A model generated the notes under the pieces. That model did not search any database. It was not told where the DNA came from and worked only from the letters and a program-made list of their open reading frames with translations. Position numbers and translations under genes: made by a program. A stretch of DNA of 64,000 nucleotides, from the NCBI RefSeq assembly GCF_029784155.1, contig NC_073693.1, positions 143,280,853 to 143,344,852 of the forward strand. The letters are read 5' to 3'. Every line of letters starts with the position of its first letter. The stretch's first letter is position 1. Positions 55,296 through 64,000 of this stretch are shown piece after piece. This stretch comes from Uranotaenia lowii (lineage: Eukaryota > Arthropoda > Insecta > Diptera > Culicidae).

Positions 55296-58200
55296 ATGAC
55301 TGATAATTCCTCTTTAAAACTACAAATCCCTACTAAAATGTATTTTTTTATTAAAACTCGTAAGTTTCAAGATTATTATATGAACCTCGTTCAATTTACT
55401 GAACATACTTTTGTTTTCTCGCTAATTCATCAATTAGCAATATTGGATAATAATATTAACGGAAATATAAACTTGGATGAGAACGGTTTTAGATCAATGC
55501 TATCAGGATTCATCGAGATTAATAAGGAGTACTTTACAGGAAAATGGGGTGGAAGAATAAGGCAGGTTGAAAAGGCGCTGGAACTAGGCTGTAAAGATAT
55601 AGAGTGGGAAATATTAGAAGCAACAGCCGATATCTATGAAGTTAAAATATGCCTAGTCAATAGTATGCAGGAGGTACAAGTGGCCCATCCACGAGTTTAC
55701 AAGGAAGGTAGGGACATTATCATTTACGGAGAAAATATTGAAGGGAATTGGTGCTTTTCAAGCGTACTGGACGTAGCTAAGGACGCAGGACTGTTGATAG
55801 AGCAAAAGGGGGAGCATTTTAAGGAAATATGGAGCTGGGATAGAGTTCTCTTGGTGAGGTATAATGAAACAAAATTAGTAGATGCATTAGAACATCAGCT
55901 TTTTTGGATAGGTATGGAAAGAAGAGAGGTAGATGAGAAGTTAAAGAAAGCGGGACTGGATAGAAAGGGCAAGGCACAGAAAGCAATAAGAATGGACGAT
56001 ATTAAAGAAATTGCGAAGAGGTTAAACGTAGAAATAGTCATTTATAGAGAGGAGGAATTCATAAAGGCGGGTCAGAATCCCAATAACGGAAAAGGGAGAA
56101 TAAAAATTTGGTGGGCAAGGGCTCAAGGGAAGGAGGTGTTTGGAAGTGTGATTGAAGAAGGACGCAGAATAACACCGCTTAGGATAAATGAGGGAAATGA
56201 TAACGGATCGGCCACAAGCAAAGGTACAGTTAAAAAAGGGGAAATATATCTAATTAGGGATCAGAACGCACATAAATTGAAAATAAAAAGGATGGGAATG
56301 GAAGGAAATTGTTTATTAGAAGCGATTTTGGATCAGCTGAACAAAGAAACTGTAAACTATGTCAGCACAATAGAGGAAATACAAAGGCTTAGAAGTGATA
56401 TAGCAGATCATATAGTTGAGAATCAACGGCAGTTTGAACCTTTCCTTATAGAGGCATTGGAGGACAGAGGATTTGAGCGTTTCATTGAATACATTAGAAG
56501 AATGGGGGAATGGTTGGGGCATGAAGCATTGGTCGCAGTATCGGCAATGTTCAACAGGAGGGTAATTGTTCACCAAGAAGATGAACCAGAAATCATTATA
56601 GGGGGAGAGCTAGAGGATCCTATAAGAATACTATATACAGGAGCAGGGCAAAAAAACCACTATGATAGCGTGAGAGAAGTTATCAACGAAAGGAGAAATG
56701 GCTATGAATTAGAGATGATGGTACAAAAGTTCAGAAAAAAGCAGAAGGGCAGAAATCTTAATAAGGAAGGCAGGGAAAGATCAAAACAGGACAACATAGA
56801 AAGAATTCCAGGGGATACAAGCTGTGAAAAAGTTAAGAATAGAAAAGGAAACACAAGTAGGACAGAAGTAACGACATCAGAATCTGGAGAGGATCAAAGC
56901 AGCATGACCAAAGATAATAGGAATAGGGAAAATGCGGTAGAGGTAGAAAAAAGATTAACACAGGAGAAAGTAAACGAAAACGCGGATGGCAAAATAATTC
57001 TAAAAATAGGCTCACTGAATGTAAGAGGATGCACATTGAAGGAAAAGATGGAAACCATAAATGACACGCTTAAATATTATGAGGTGGATATTGCGTTATT
57101 GCAAGAAGTCAATGCGTTAGGAGAACAGATAAAGACAAAAGACTACCAATGGTATATATCAAAGGAAAGCCAAAATAAGATAAGAGGACTTGCTATCTTG
57201 CTGAGAAACAACGGAGGGGTAGAAATAAAAGAGCTTGAGGAACTGAACAAATACGCGTATGCGGCAAAAGTATTTATAAAGGGACACTTCAGGCTAGTTC
57301 TAGTAAATGTACACGCACCCAATAAAAAGGCATACCACTTCTTCGCAAAACTAGGGACAGACATAGCTAAACCAAATTGGAAAGGAAAACTACTAATAAA
57401 GGGGGACTTCAATTCGCAGATAGGTTTGAATCATATACAGGAGGAGGACAAAGAAATAGTGGGAGCCCAGATGATATTTGAAGAAAATAACGAAAATGGA
57501 GAAGATTTTAAAAGCTTCTTACACATAAATAATCTACAGCTAATATCATCAAAGATAGGGAAAAATATACAAGTAACATGGAAGAACGGAAATAGACAAA
57601 GTCAGATTGATCATGTTCTTAAAGAAAGGAAAGGATTAAATTGTAGGATCATCAAAGGATATTGGACACCCATTAAAACAGACCACAAATTAATAATTAC
57701 TGAGATATCACTTAGAAATGAACGCTTAGGAGGAATAGACAAGAAAAAACAAAAAGAAATGGATGCGTCAGCGCTGAAATATGAAGTAATCACAAAAAAA
57801 TACCAAGACAATTTGAAAAACATGAAAAAGAACAGCAAAACTTCTGAAAATGAGAACATTGGAATGAAATATGAAAGAATTAGTGAATATATGAGAAAAG
57901 CCGCAGCAAAAGCTCTTAAAACTAATAAACAACCTTTGACACCGAAAAGAAAGAGAGCGTTGATGAGAGTTAAAGATGCCATAAAAAAGAGTAATAAAAG
58001 ACCAAATGTGGAATCATTCAAACGGTTGATAAAAAACAGGAAGGAAGAATTGCAAATAGCAAATAAGGAACACGAAGAAAAAATAATAAAAGATTTTTAC
58101 AAGAATTTGAACGACTTTAATACAGCAGTAAGAATACAAAAATCATATAAATTTCTGAAAAAATTTTGTGCTAATAGGAAGAGCTCTCCATATATTCCGA

Positions 58201-59843
58201 AGGCGGAATGGAGTAAACTTATTAATTTGGAACTGGCAGAGGAAGTCAAGTTTTGTGAAAGTCATGATACGTGTCCTCTACTAGAACCACCAAGAGAAGA
58301 GGAGATGCGAAGTATTGTTCAGAAATCCTGTAATGGAAAATCAGCTGGACCAGACGGAATAAGAGTAGAATATATAAAATATGCAGACGAAGAAACATGG
58401 AACGAGGTAGTAAGGCTATGGCAGCAAATATGGATAGAAAATATATTCCCAGAAGAATTTGAAAAATCGATACAGATTCCGATTCCGAAGGTAACAAGAC
58501 CTGTAAAAGTGGACGACTATAGACTTATAAGCTTATGTAACGTAATTTACAAACCATATGCTAGATGGATAAGGGACAAATTGATTACATTTGCGGGCAA
58601 GCCAGGATTATATCAGGCAGGTTTCACTGAAGACAGATCCACAGATGATAATATTTTCATAGCAAGGAGAATCCTAGAAGAAAGTTGGAATGCGGGAAGA
58701 CCTATGTATGTAGCTAGTATCGACATTCAAAAAGCCTTCGATCATATAAGACTAAACAAACTAAAGGAAATTTTTGAAGATTTACACGTACCAAGCCTTC
58801 TAATAGATAGAGTACTGCTTTGCATTAAAACAGATAGGATCAGGATAAAATGGCAGGGACAGACTACAGAGGAGGGGGTTCGAGCTTCAGGAGTAAAACA
58901 AGGTTGTCCACTATCACCCTACATTTTTAATTTAGTGATGGACCATGTAATGAAAAGGCTAGCAAGAAACGTTACTGGACTTAAATTGTTGAAGATCGGA
59001 CAAATAGGAATACCTATGATTTTAGCATATGCAGATGATTTGCTAGTAATCACAGATAACAGAAAAGACTTAGAAAAAATTATTAAAGAACTAGAAAAAC
59101 AATTAGAAGTAGTAGGCCTAACCATAAACAATAGAAAAAGTCAAGTGATGATAAGAACTCCTATTAGGAAAGAAACACGAAAGAACAACATAATATTGAA
59201 TGGAAAAGAGTTTGAAGTGAGTGAAAATATCAAATACTTAGGTATAACACTAACGGATACACTAGATAGGCCAGCAACTACAAAAAAAAGATGCACAAAT
59301 ACACTTAAAGCAGCAAAGTCCGTGGTACAATTTTGTAAAAAATTCAATCCATCTTGGGAAATAGGTTTGCTAATATACAAAACAGTTCTACAACCAAGTC
59401 TTCTTTATGGTACCAAAGTAGCTACATTGACCAAGAGAAGTAGGAATCAGATTTCGCGATATGAGAAGATGATAGTCAAAGAAATTTGGGAAACTTGTAG
59501 GGACACAAAGAACAAGGTACTTAACATTAGAAAGGTACTCGGAGGAAAAACGGTGAATAGGAGAGTGAGGATAAATAGAATTAATTATTTTGGTCACATA
59601 AAAAGGAGAGAGCCAAACCATCCACTTAAGCTATCGTTCAAATACAAACTTCCTAGCAAAAAAAGAGGGCGGCCAAGTTACACATGGAGAAGCTCACTAG
59701 AACAGGATTTAACAAAATACCCAGATATGACAGAAGTTGACTGGTCAAATCTAGTAAAGGATAGAGCAAAACTTAAGAAAAAAGTGGAGGAGATCTTCAG
59801 TAGAAGCGGAAGTGAAATATCAGATGGAGAAGAAGAACTTTAA
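55296..59843 (+). CDS. OTU-like protease / APE endonuclease / reverse transcriptase polyprotein
   Basis: About 1515 codons from the first ATG (55296; the frame is open 22 codons further up but without ATG). Residues 30-320 contain two divergent OTU-like modules. Residues 325-465 form a recognisable OTU cysteine-protease domain: MGMEGNCLLEAILDQL (Cys339), WLGHEALVAVSAMFNRRVIV, KNHYDSV (His455). A charged linker follows. The APE endonuclease spans about 570-805: GSLNVRG, ALLQEVN (Glu604), KGDFNSQIG (Asp704/Asn706), SQIDHVL, TDHKL. The RT spans about 1015-1310: KSAGPDGI, VASIDIQKAFD, GVKQGCPLSP, AYADD (Asp1247-1248), GLTINNRKSQ. The C-terminus carries YFGHIKRRE and KKRGRPSYTW, reminiscent of RTE-like elements. 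It would copy its RNA at a nicked target; the OTU role (deubiquitination or self-processing) is unknown. All EN and RT catalytic residues seem present. Confidence 0.92.
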   Translation: MTDNSSLKLQIPTKMYFFIKTRKFQDYYMNLVQFTEHTFVFSLIHQLAILDNNINGNINLDENGFRSMLSGFIEINKEYFTGKWGGRIRQVEKALELGCKDIEWEILEATADIYEVKICLVNSMQEVQVAHPRVYKEGRDIIIYGENIEGNWCFSSVLDVAKDAGLLIEQKGEHFKEIWSWDRVLLVRYNETKLVDALEHQLFWIGMERREVDEKLKKAGLDRKGKAQKAIRMDDIKEIAKRLNVEIVIYREEEFIKAGQNPNNGKGRIKIWWARAQGKEVFGSVIEEGRRITPLRINEGNDNGSATSKGTVKKGEIYLIRDQNAHKLKIKRMGMEGNCLLEAILDQLNKETVNYVSTIEEIQRLRSDIADHIVENQRQFEPFLIEALEDRGFERFIEYIRRMGEWLGHEALVAVSAMFNRRVIVHQEDEPEIIIGGELEDPIRILYTGAGQKNHYDSVREVINERRNGYELEMMVQKFRKKQKGRNLNKEGRERSKQDNIERIPGDTSCEKVKNRKGNTSRTEVTTSESGEDQSSMTKDNRNRENAVEVEKRLTQEKVNENADGKIILKIGSLNVRGCTLKEKMETINDTLKYYEVDIALLQEVNALGEQIKTKDYQWYISKESQNKIRGLAILLRNNGGVEIKELEELNKYAYAAKVFIKGHFRLVLVNVHAPNKKAYHFFAKLGTDIAKPNWKGKLLIKGDFNSQIGLNHIQEEDKEIVGAQMIFEENNENGEDFKSFLHINNLQLISSKIGKNIQVTWKNGNRQSQIDHVLKERKGLNCRIIKGYWTPIKTDHKLIITEISLRNERLGGIDKKKQKEMDASALKYEVITKKYQDNLKNMKKNSKTSENENIGMKYERISEYMRKAAAKALKTNKQPLTPKRKRALMRVKDAIKKSNKRPNVESFKRLIKNRKEELQIANKEHEEKIIKDFYKNLNDFNTAVRIQKSYKFLKKFCANRKSSPYIPKAEWSKLINLELAEEVKFCESHDTCPLLEPPREEEMRSIVQKSCNGKSAGPDGIRVEYIKYADEETWNEVVRLWQQIWIENIFPEEFEKSIQIPIPKVTRPVKVDDYRLISLCNVIYKPYARWIRDKLITFAGKPGLYQAGFTEDRSTDDNIFIARRILEESWNAGRPMYVASIDIQKAFDHIRLNKLKEIFEDLHVPSLLIDRVLLCIKTDRIRIKWQGQTTEEGVRASGVKQGCPLSPYIFNLVMDHVMKRLARNVTGLKLLKIGQIGIPMILAYADDLLVITDNRKDLEKIIKELEKQLEVVGLTINNRKSQVMIRTPIRKETRKNNIILNGKEFEVSENIKYLGITLTDTLDRPATTKKRCTNTLKAAKSVVQFCKKFNPSWEIGLLIYKTVLQPSLLYGTKVATLTKRSRNQISRYEKMIVKEIWETCRDTKNKVLNIRKVLGGKTVNRRVRINRINYFGHIKRREPNHPLKLSFKYKLPSKKRGRPSYTWRSSLEQDLTKYPDMTEVDWSNLVKDRAKLKKKVEEIFSRSGSEISDGEEEL

Positions 59844-59886
59844 TATATGAAAGTACTCAATCGTTAACTCGATGAAGCCTGTATAG

Positions 59887-59943
59887 AATAAAATAAAAAG
59901 TATTTAGAAATGAAACTCAAAATAGAGAAATTAAAAAAAAAAA
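59887..59943 (+). terminator. Polyadenylation signal and A-run of the OTU-EN-RT element
   Basis: GAATAAAATAAA begins 43 bases after the stop codon, and an 11-base A-run ends the element about 40 bases later, consistent with 3' end formation and A-tail integration. Confidence 0.65.
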
Positions 59944-61150
59944 GATGTTTTATTTTTATTCGTTTAATAATATAGTTAATGCGTGAACCTTGATAAAACT
60001 CACAAGGAAAATATTAGTCATGGAAGGTTGGGAAATGGAAAGGGGAAAATCCAAGCGACTGAAGATGAGGTGGGCGAAAAGACAGCAGACCTAGGTGACT
60101 GAATTTTAGAATAAGTCTGTTCTTGCATATCATAGTTACTAACCTTTCTTATTTTTACAGTTTATTTTTATTTTTTATTTTTACAGTTTCAAATCATAAC
60201 CTAAACACACAAACATCTAATAATCAACACTAAAAACAACTGTCACTTTCTAGCAGTGATTGAAATCCTCACCAATTTTCTCATCAGAGGCATTCAAAAT
60301 ACACACTTTGAGGCCTCGCATAGCTATACAGGAGACGATACATATACATTCATTCAAACCTCCCCCCATGAGGAGGATCTGCTCTGAGAGACACTATTCG
60401 TTTGCTGCCCCGAACGAACTCTCTCAACGTTCGGTTGCTACATGATGCATGAAGAAGACGAGGCACACATACTCATTTACGTTGTTGAATTTGAATAACT
60501 CGAATAACTCCAGCCGATAGCTGTCGTTGAGGAGAACATCTTCAACTTCGCCGCAAAGGTTGAGGCAACAACAAAAACAACCGAACTTATTGCATTGCAC
60601 GGCCCGCAACGTATAGTGCAAAGAGGGGGGAGGAAAAAGAAACGAAAAAACTAGCTGTCTGCGTGCGGTTGCTGTGCAATAATAGCAATAGCAGAAAAAC
60701 CTCACGCATTCGATCCAGGCACAAACGAGGAGACTCGGGTTTGCTCTGCCTTTTGAATTCGGTTCCCTCAAGGTTGTAACAGGAGATGAGTGAGAGCCAT
60801 TCGTTTGGTTTTTTGGATTCGCTGCCTCGAATGTATACTGCTCCTTGAAGGCGGGCCATATTGAGAGCGTATGCATCATCGGTTTTGTCATTTTCGCTGC
60901 CTCAAAGCAACCTTTGCTTCCGAGTAAAGCAGTGAGCGAGAGAAGGTTGATCAATTCATGCTCAGCAAAATTCAATCACTGCTTTCTAGGCTAATCTTTC
61001 GCAGTACCATTCACTCCCAACTTACTAGATAGAACGTATTCCTTTACCACATCTTAATTACTTTAGAATTAGTTTTTTTCTTAAATGTATCTTCTCATAA
61101 AAATCCTCTAACTCAATCATAAAAATTCTACTTACATACACAAATGATAT

Positions 61151-61154
<4 letters not shown>
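59944..61154. other. Intron with a GC-richer block at 60270-61000
   Basis: The block carries a 183-aa minus-strand frame (60424-60975) with overlapping frames on the same strand, but no domain, and low-complexity runs (Cys/Phe-rich). It may be promoter or 5' UTR sequence. No exon can be supported. Confidence 0.35.
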
Positions 61155-61215
<61 letters not shown>

Positions 61216-61220
61216 ACACA

Positions 61221-61291
<71 letters not shown>
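61155..61291. repeat. (CA)n microsatellite, about 68 units
   Basis: Nearly pure CA dinucleotide with two CATACA interruptions. ORFs on either strand are repeat artefacts. Confidence 0.98.
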
Positions 61292-61299
61292 CATACAAC

Positions 61300-61302
<3 letters not shown>

Positions 61303-61363
<61 letters not shown>
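61303..61363. repeat. 61-base poly(A) tract
   Basis: Uninterrupted A-run 11 bases after the CA array. It could be a retroposon tail or slippage-expanded homopolymer; its exact length is likely unreliable in an assembly. Confidence 0.95.
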
Positions 61364-61365
<2 letters not shown>

Positions 61366-62660
61366 CTGAAACTATCCCCGAGGCAAGTGAGAGAGAAAGT
61401 TGGCTCAGGTAGGTGAAACAAGGTAAGAGAAAAAAAAAAAAGGAAGATGAAAGAATGAGGACCATCACTGTTGGTGCCGTTATTGATTTCATTTCATACA
61501 TTACTAGGAGCGCAAACTTGAAAACTTGAAAACAATCTATCGATTTCTTACCAAGTATAAAACACACACATACAGAAACACGCATTAAAATTAAAAGCCA
61601 GTAATTTATTACCATTTTATGGTTTTATTGAATAGAGGGATAATGATTTGTAGTAATATAAAAATTGTTTGTTTGTTTTAGATCGGACGGAAAGTGAACA
61701 GGTTATGAAATTAAACAAGGTGGGTCCCAGCTACAGGTAAGCTGAGAGTGTCTAGAGGTAAGACAGGTAAAAAGGTAAGATTATTTTACCATACAAATAT
61801 GTCATTGATTGAATATATTATATAAGAACGTGCAAAAAGTTGCCAGCTGGGCAGGTATCTACACGGATGCGGAATACCTGTCGTAGATTCTTAACTCTAA
61901 ATATGTTATGAATTTTATACGGCTGCGAAACAGTTTGCGCGTTCTACAAGTAAGACATACACATACACGAAACATTTTCATTTCATGTCAGTTCACACGA
62001 AGCCATGGTGTCGGGTATGTGATAATTTGCATTGAAGATTGGCCGAACTAAAAATCTAAAGGATGCAAATTAACGCATACGTTGGCGAAACTGCGGTGAA
62101 TCCGTGCACCCATGGTGGATTATCTACATACATACATACATACTATTTTATAGCTAACTTGATATATTGGCAACACTTCATATATCACTTGGACCAATGC
62201 TTCGCCAGATTGTAAACAATCCTGTGTGGCATTCGCTGGTTAGAGTGACCAATTTTGTTGAGATTCAAGCGAATTATTTACAATTTTTGGCGTTAAAGTA
62301 GGCTCTAGGTCCAGTCGAGGGTCGCTCACTCTATACAGATGAGTTTTGTAAATTGATCTGGACAAAATAAATTTTGCTATGATACTTTTTAGAATAAAGG
62401 AGGGTTGCAATCTTGGTTTTTAGACAGGTAGTTTGAAGAGCATTAGTTGAATATTTTACCTTCAACCATATATGAGTTTGAAAATATTTTTCAATAAATT
62501 CAATGTTTTACTTATTGAAGAAGACAGAAATGTCAAAGCCTTGATTTTGTTAATATCTTTATTGAAGATACTTTCAGCCTTTGGCTGGTTCACTTTTTCA
62601 TAAAATATTTTATTCTGCAAATTTTCTTGGAAATATGCTACATAATTTTAATTTTTTTTT
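61364..62660. other. Intron with small repeat pieces
   Basis: TATTTTATAGCTAACTTGAT at 62143 recurs at 52657. 62268-62312 is the reverse complement of 38878-38928. Repeated AGGTAAG words occur at 61735-61780. No exon recognised. Confidence 0.4.
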
Positions 62661-62755
62661 TCACAAAATTACCATGAACTGTCACAACATCTGCAGATTG
62701 ACATTTAATGTTAATCTGCGGATGTTTTGACAGTGAATGGTGATTTTGTGACAGC
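62661..62755. repeat. 95-bp near-perfect palindrome (foldback)
   Basis: The arm TCACAAAATTACCATGAACT, continuing GTCACAACATCTGCAGATT, is mirrored by AATCTGCGGATGTTTTGACA then GTGAATGGTGATTTTGTGA. The loop is very short. Either a tiny foldback MITE or a hairpin RNA precursor shape. Confidence 0.75.
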
Positions 62756-64000
62756 TAAAAATAATCTTTTGTGATGTTTTCATAGAAAAATAAAATTTAC
62801 TGTTGTTGTATTATTCAACATCATAACATGAAAGTTGATTGTTATCACTTGACTCCTCAGTGTTGAAATTGAAACAATCAGTTTTCCAAGGACCAAGTAT
62901 ACATATTTCTATCAATGCGTAGACTTGACTTTTCGACTCGCTAATGGGGGCAAGTTGGCGCGTTTATGACATAATAATGATTCGTAACTTTAAACCACTT
63001 CCCCGTTTTCCCCTCGCCCGGTGGACTCGTCACGAGTTGCTTTGCTAATGTCGTGTTCGCACGTGCCCTAAGTGGGTGCCTAATTCAGTTAATGGCTAAT
63101 GGATTTTTGTAACGATCGGAAGGCGCGCATAGCCTTATGGCTAAACATTTTGGCACAACATTCCGAAAATTCAACAACTTGATGCTTGGTAGCCATCGAC
63201 GCCCGTGATAATAGAGCTAGAGATGATGAATAAATATTCAAAGCCGAAAAAGCGTTCCACCGGAAGTCAAGTAAATAAGTCCGCGTTTGGAAGGTACAAG
63301 TAAACGGAAATTTCTCAGATCTCTCGGTTGCTGCCGTGTATTTCCTGCCGGAACTGAACCATAAAAGAAATCTATGGCTCCAACAGCAGCAGCTCGTGGG
63401 AGGTTTTAAGCACTGTTAGCTGTATATGGAAAGATCAAGAGTAGAAGCTGGTAAGGGGGGATGACGGTGCTAATGCCAGTGTCGGTCGGTTAAAAATATT
63501 GATTTTCAATTTATTTTCATTACAAAAAAGGATGCCTTCGGCAAGAGGGCGGGAGGTCTTCCACCATCATATTCAGTCGGTCGGTTCGGAAAATTCTGGC
63601 AAAGCATTCCCATAAGTAATCCGGGCACACGTATATGCATGAAAGCGGAGATTTATGCTTGGGACCTACAATGGAAAGTGTGTATTGGTGTGGATGTGTA
63701 TTTATAAAAGGATATACGAGTAGGTATACGTGAAACGGGTTTCGAAAAGTTGAGCTGGTTGAATTAATCGTTCCAATGATTTCGGACAATTTTGGCCAGC
63801 AGCCGGGGCGGCGTACTTTTGAATGGTATTATTGATTCCGGTGCAAATGTCAACCGAGCGATCATTTGGTGCTAATTTTCCAAATTTAGCCTTTCGAAAT
63901 TGATGGCGTGAATGGCATTGTGGTTGACTAGGGTTAATGTTGGCCTGATTGGGCGAAGATTGTGTCGTTGCCAAATGCGTGCTTTCAACTTACGTGTGAT
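62756..64000. other. Intron, no exon recognised
   Basis: Less AT-rich and mostly unique-looking. Minus-strand frames of 89-90 aa at 63520-63974 have no domain. Nothing further can be supported. Confidence 0.35.

Larger units (their letters stand above)
54430..59943 (+). mobile_element. OTU-endonuclease-RT non-LTR retrotransposon, apparently intact
   Basis: About 0.85 kb of G-rich leader precedes a single long open frame (55296-59843). A short 3' UTR follows, with AATAAA at 59887 and an 11-base A-run at 59933-59943. The 5' border is not defined: it lies after the Helitron, somewhere between 54330 and 54765. No convincing target duplication was found. The coding strand is unusually A-rich. The uninterrupted frame contrasts with every other retrotransposon in the window and suggests a young insertion. 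Confidence 0.8.

Noticed and set aside
60424..60975. 183-codon minus-strand ORF
   Set aside because: No domain, low-complexity Cys/Phe runs, overlapping frames on the same strand, and no convincing splice context; left as possible non-coding island.
61058..61615. ORFs rich in CVCV, THTH, KKKK or FFFF
   Set aside because: They come from the (CA)n and poly(A) tracts.

Overview
The window looks like intronic DNA from a large insect gene, most likely a mosquito (Culicidae) or another dipteran. The only confidently recognised host coding sequence is one exon on the minus strand (7416-7654). It encodes the linker and the start of the first RRM of an Alan shepard (shep)/RBMS-type RNA-binding protein. 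The rest is AT-rich intron packed with transposable elements, many nested in one another. The mosquito assignment is inference: it rests on the shep exon, a DD37E Tc1/mariner transposase of the kind known from mosquitoes, and abundant R1-type and RTE-like non-LTR fragments.

Layout. 1-7.1 kb is a nested retrotransposon cluster. Two R1-like 3' fragments lie head to tail. The second is split by a 2.45-kb element with CCCAAGTAACA inverted ends and by a 643-bp internally deleted copy of an EN/RT element flanked by a 10-bp target duplication. A fragment of another reverse transcriptase follows. 7.4-7.65 kb is the shep exon. 9.1-12.1 kb holds a 160-bp piggyBac-type MITE (TTAA ends) and a broken DD37E mariner (TA target site) interrupted by sequence carrying an LTR end and a tRNA-Tyr primer binding site. 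13.5-29.5 kb holds Helitrons, 1-kb MITE-like elements with TAGGG ends, tRNA-like sequences, AT-rich dispersed repeats and a CR1/Jockey-type 3' end. 29.6-31.5 kb is a heptanucleotide satellite (GAGAGAT)n. 32-34 kb is a less repetitive island with two candidate alternative first exons on the minus strand. 34.8-49 kb is mostly repeats. 49-52.3 kb is a nearly full-length but broken EN/RT retrotransposon on the minus strand. 53.8-54.3 kb is a Helitron end.

The most notable object is at about 54.4-59.9 kb: a non-LTR retrotransposon with one intact open frame of about 1515 codons. In order it carries an N-terminal region that looks like three successive OTU-fold modules (only the third has the GNC and His of a cysteine protease), an APE-type endonuclease and a reverse transcriptase with an AYADD box. 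It ends in a poly(A) signal and an A-run. The absence of stops suggests a recent insertion.

59.9-64 kb is intron with a (CA)n/poly(A) tract, a 95-bp near-palindrome and otherwise unremarkable sequence. No rRNA gene, intact tRNA gene, CRISPR array or operon structure was seen. Element boundaries are given only where terminal repeats, target duplications or homology breaks are visible. All clade names are from motif recognition, not searches.
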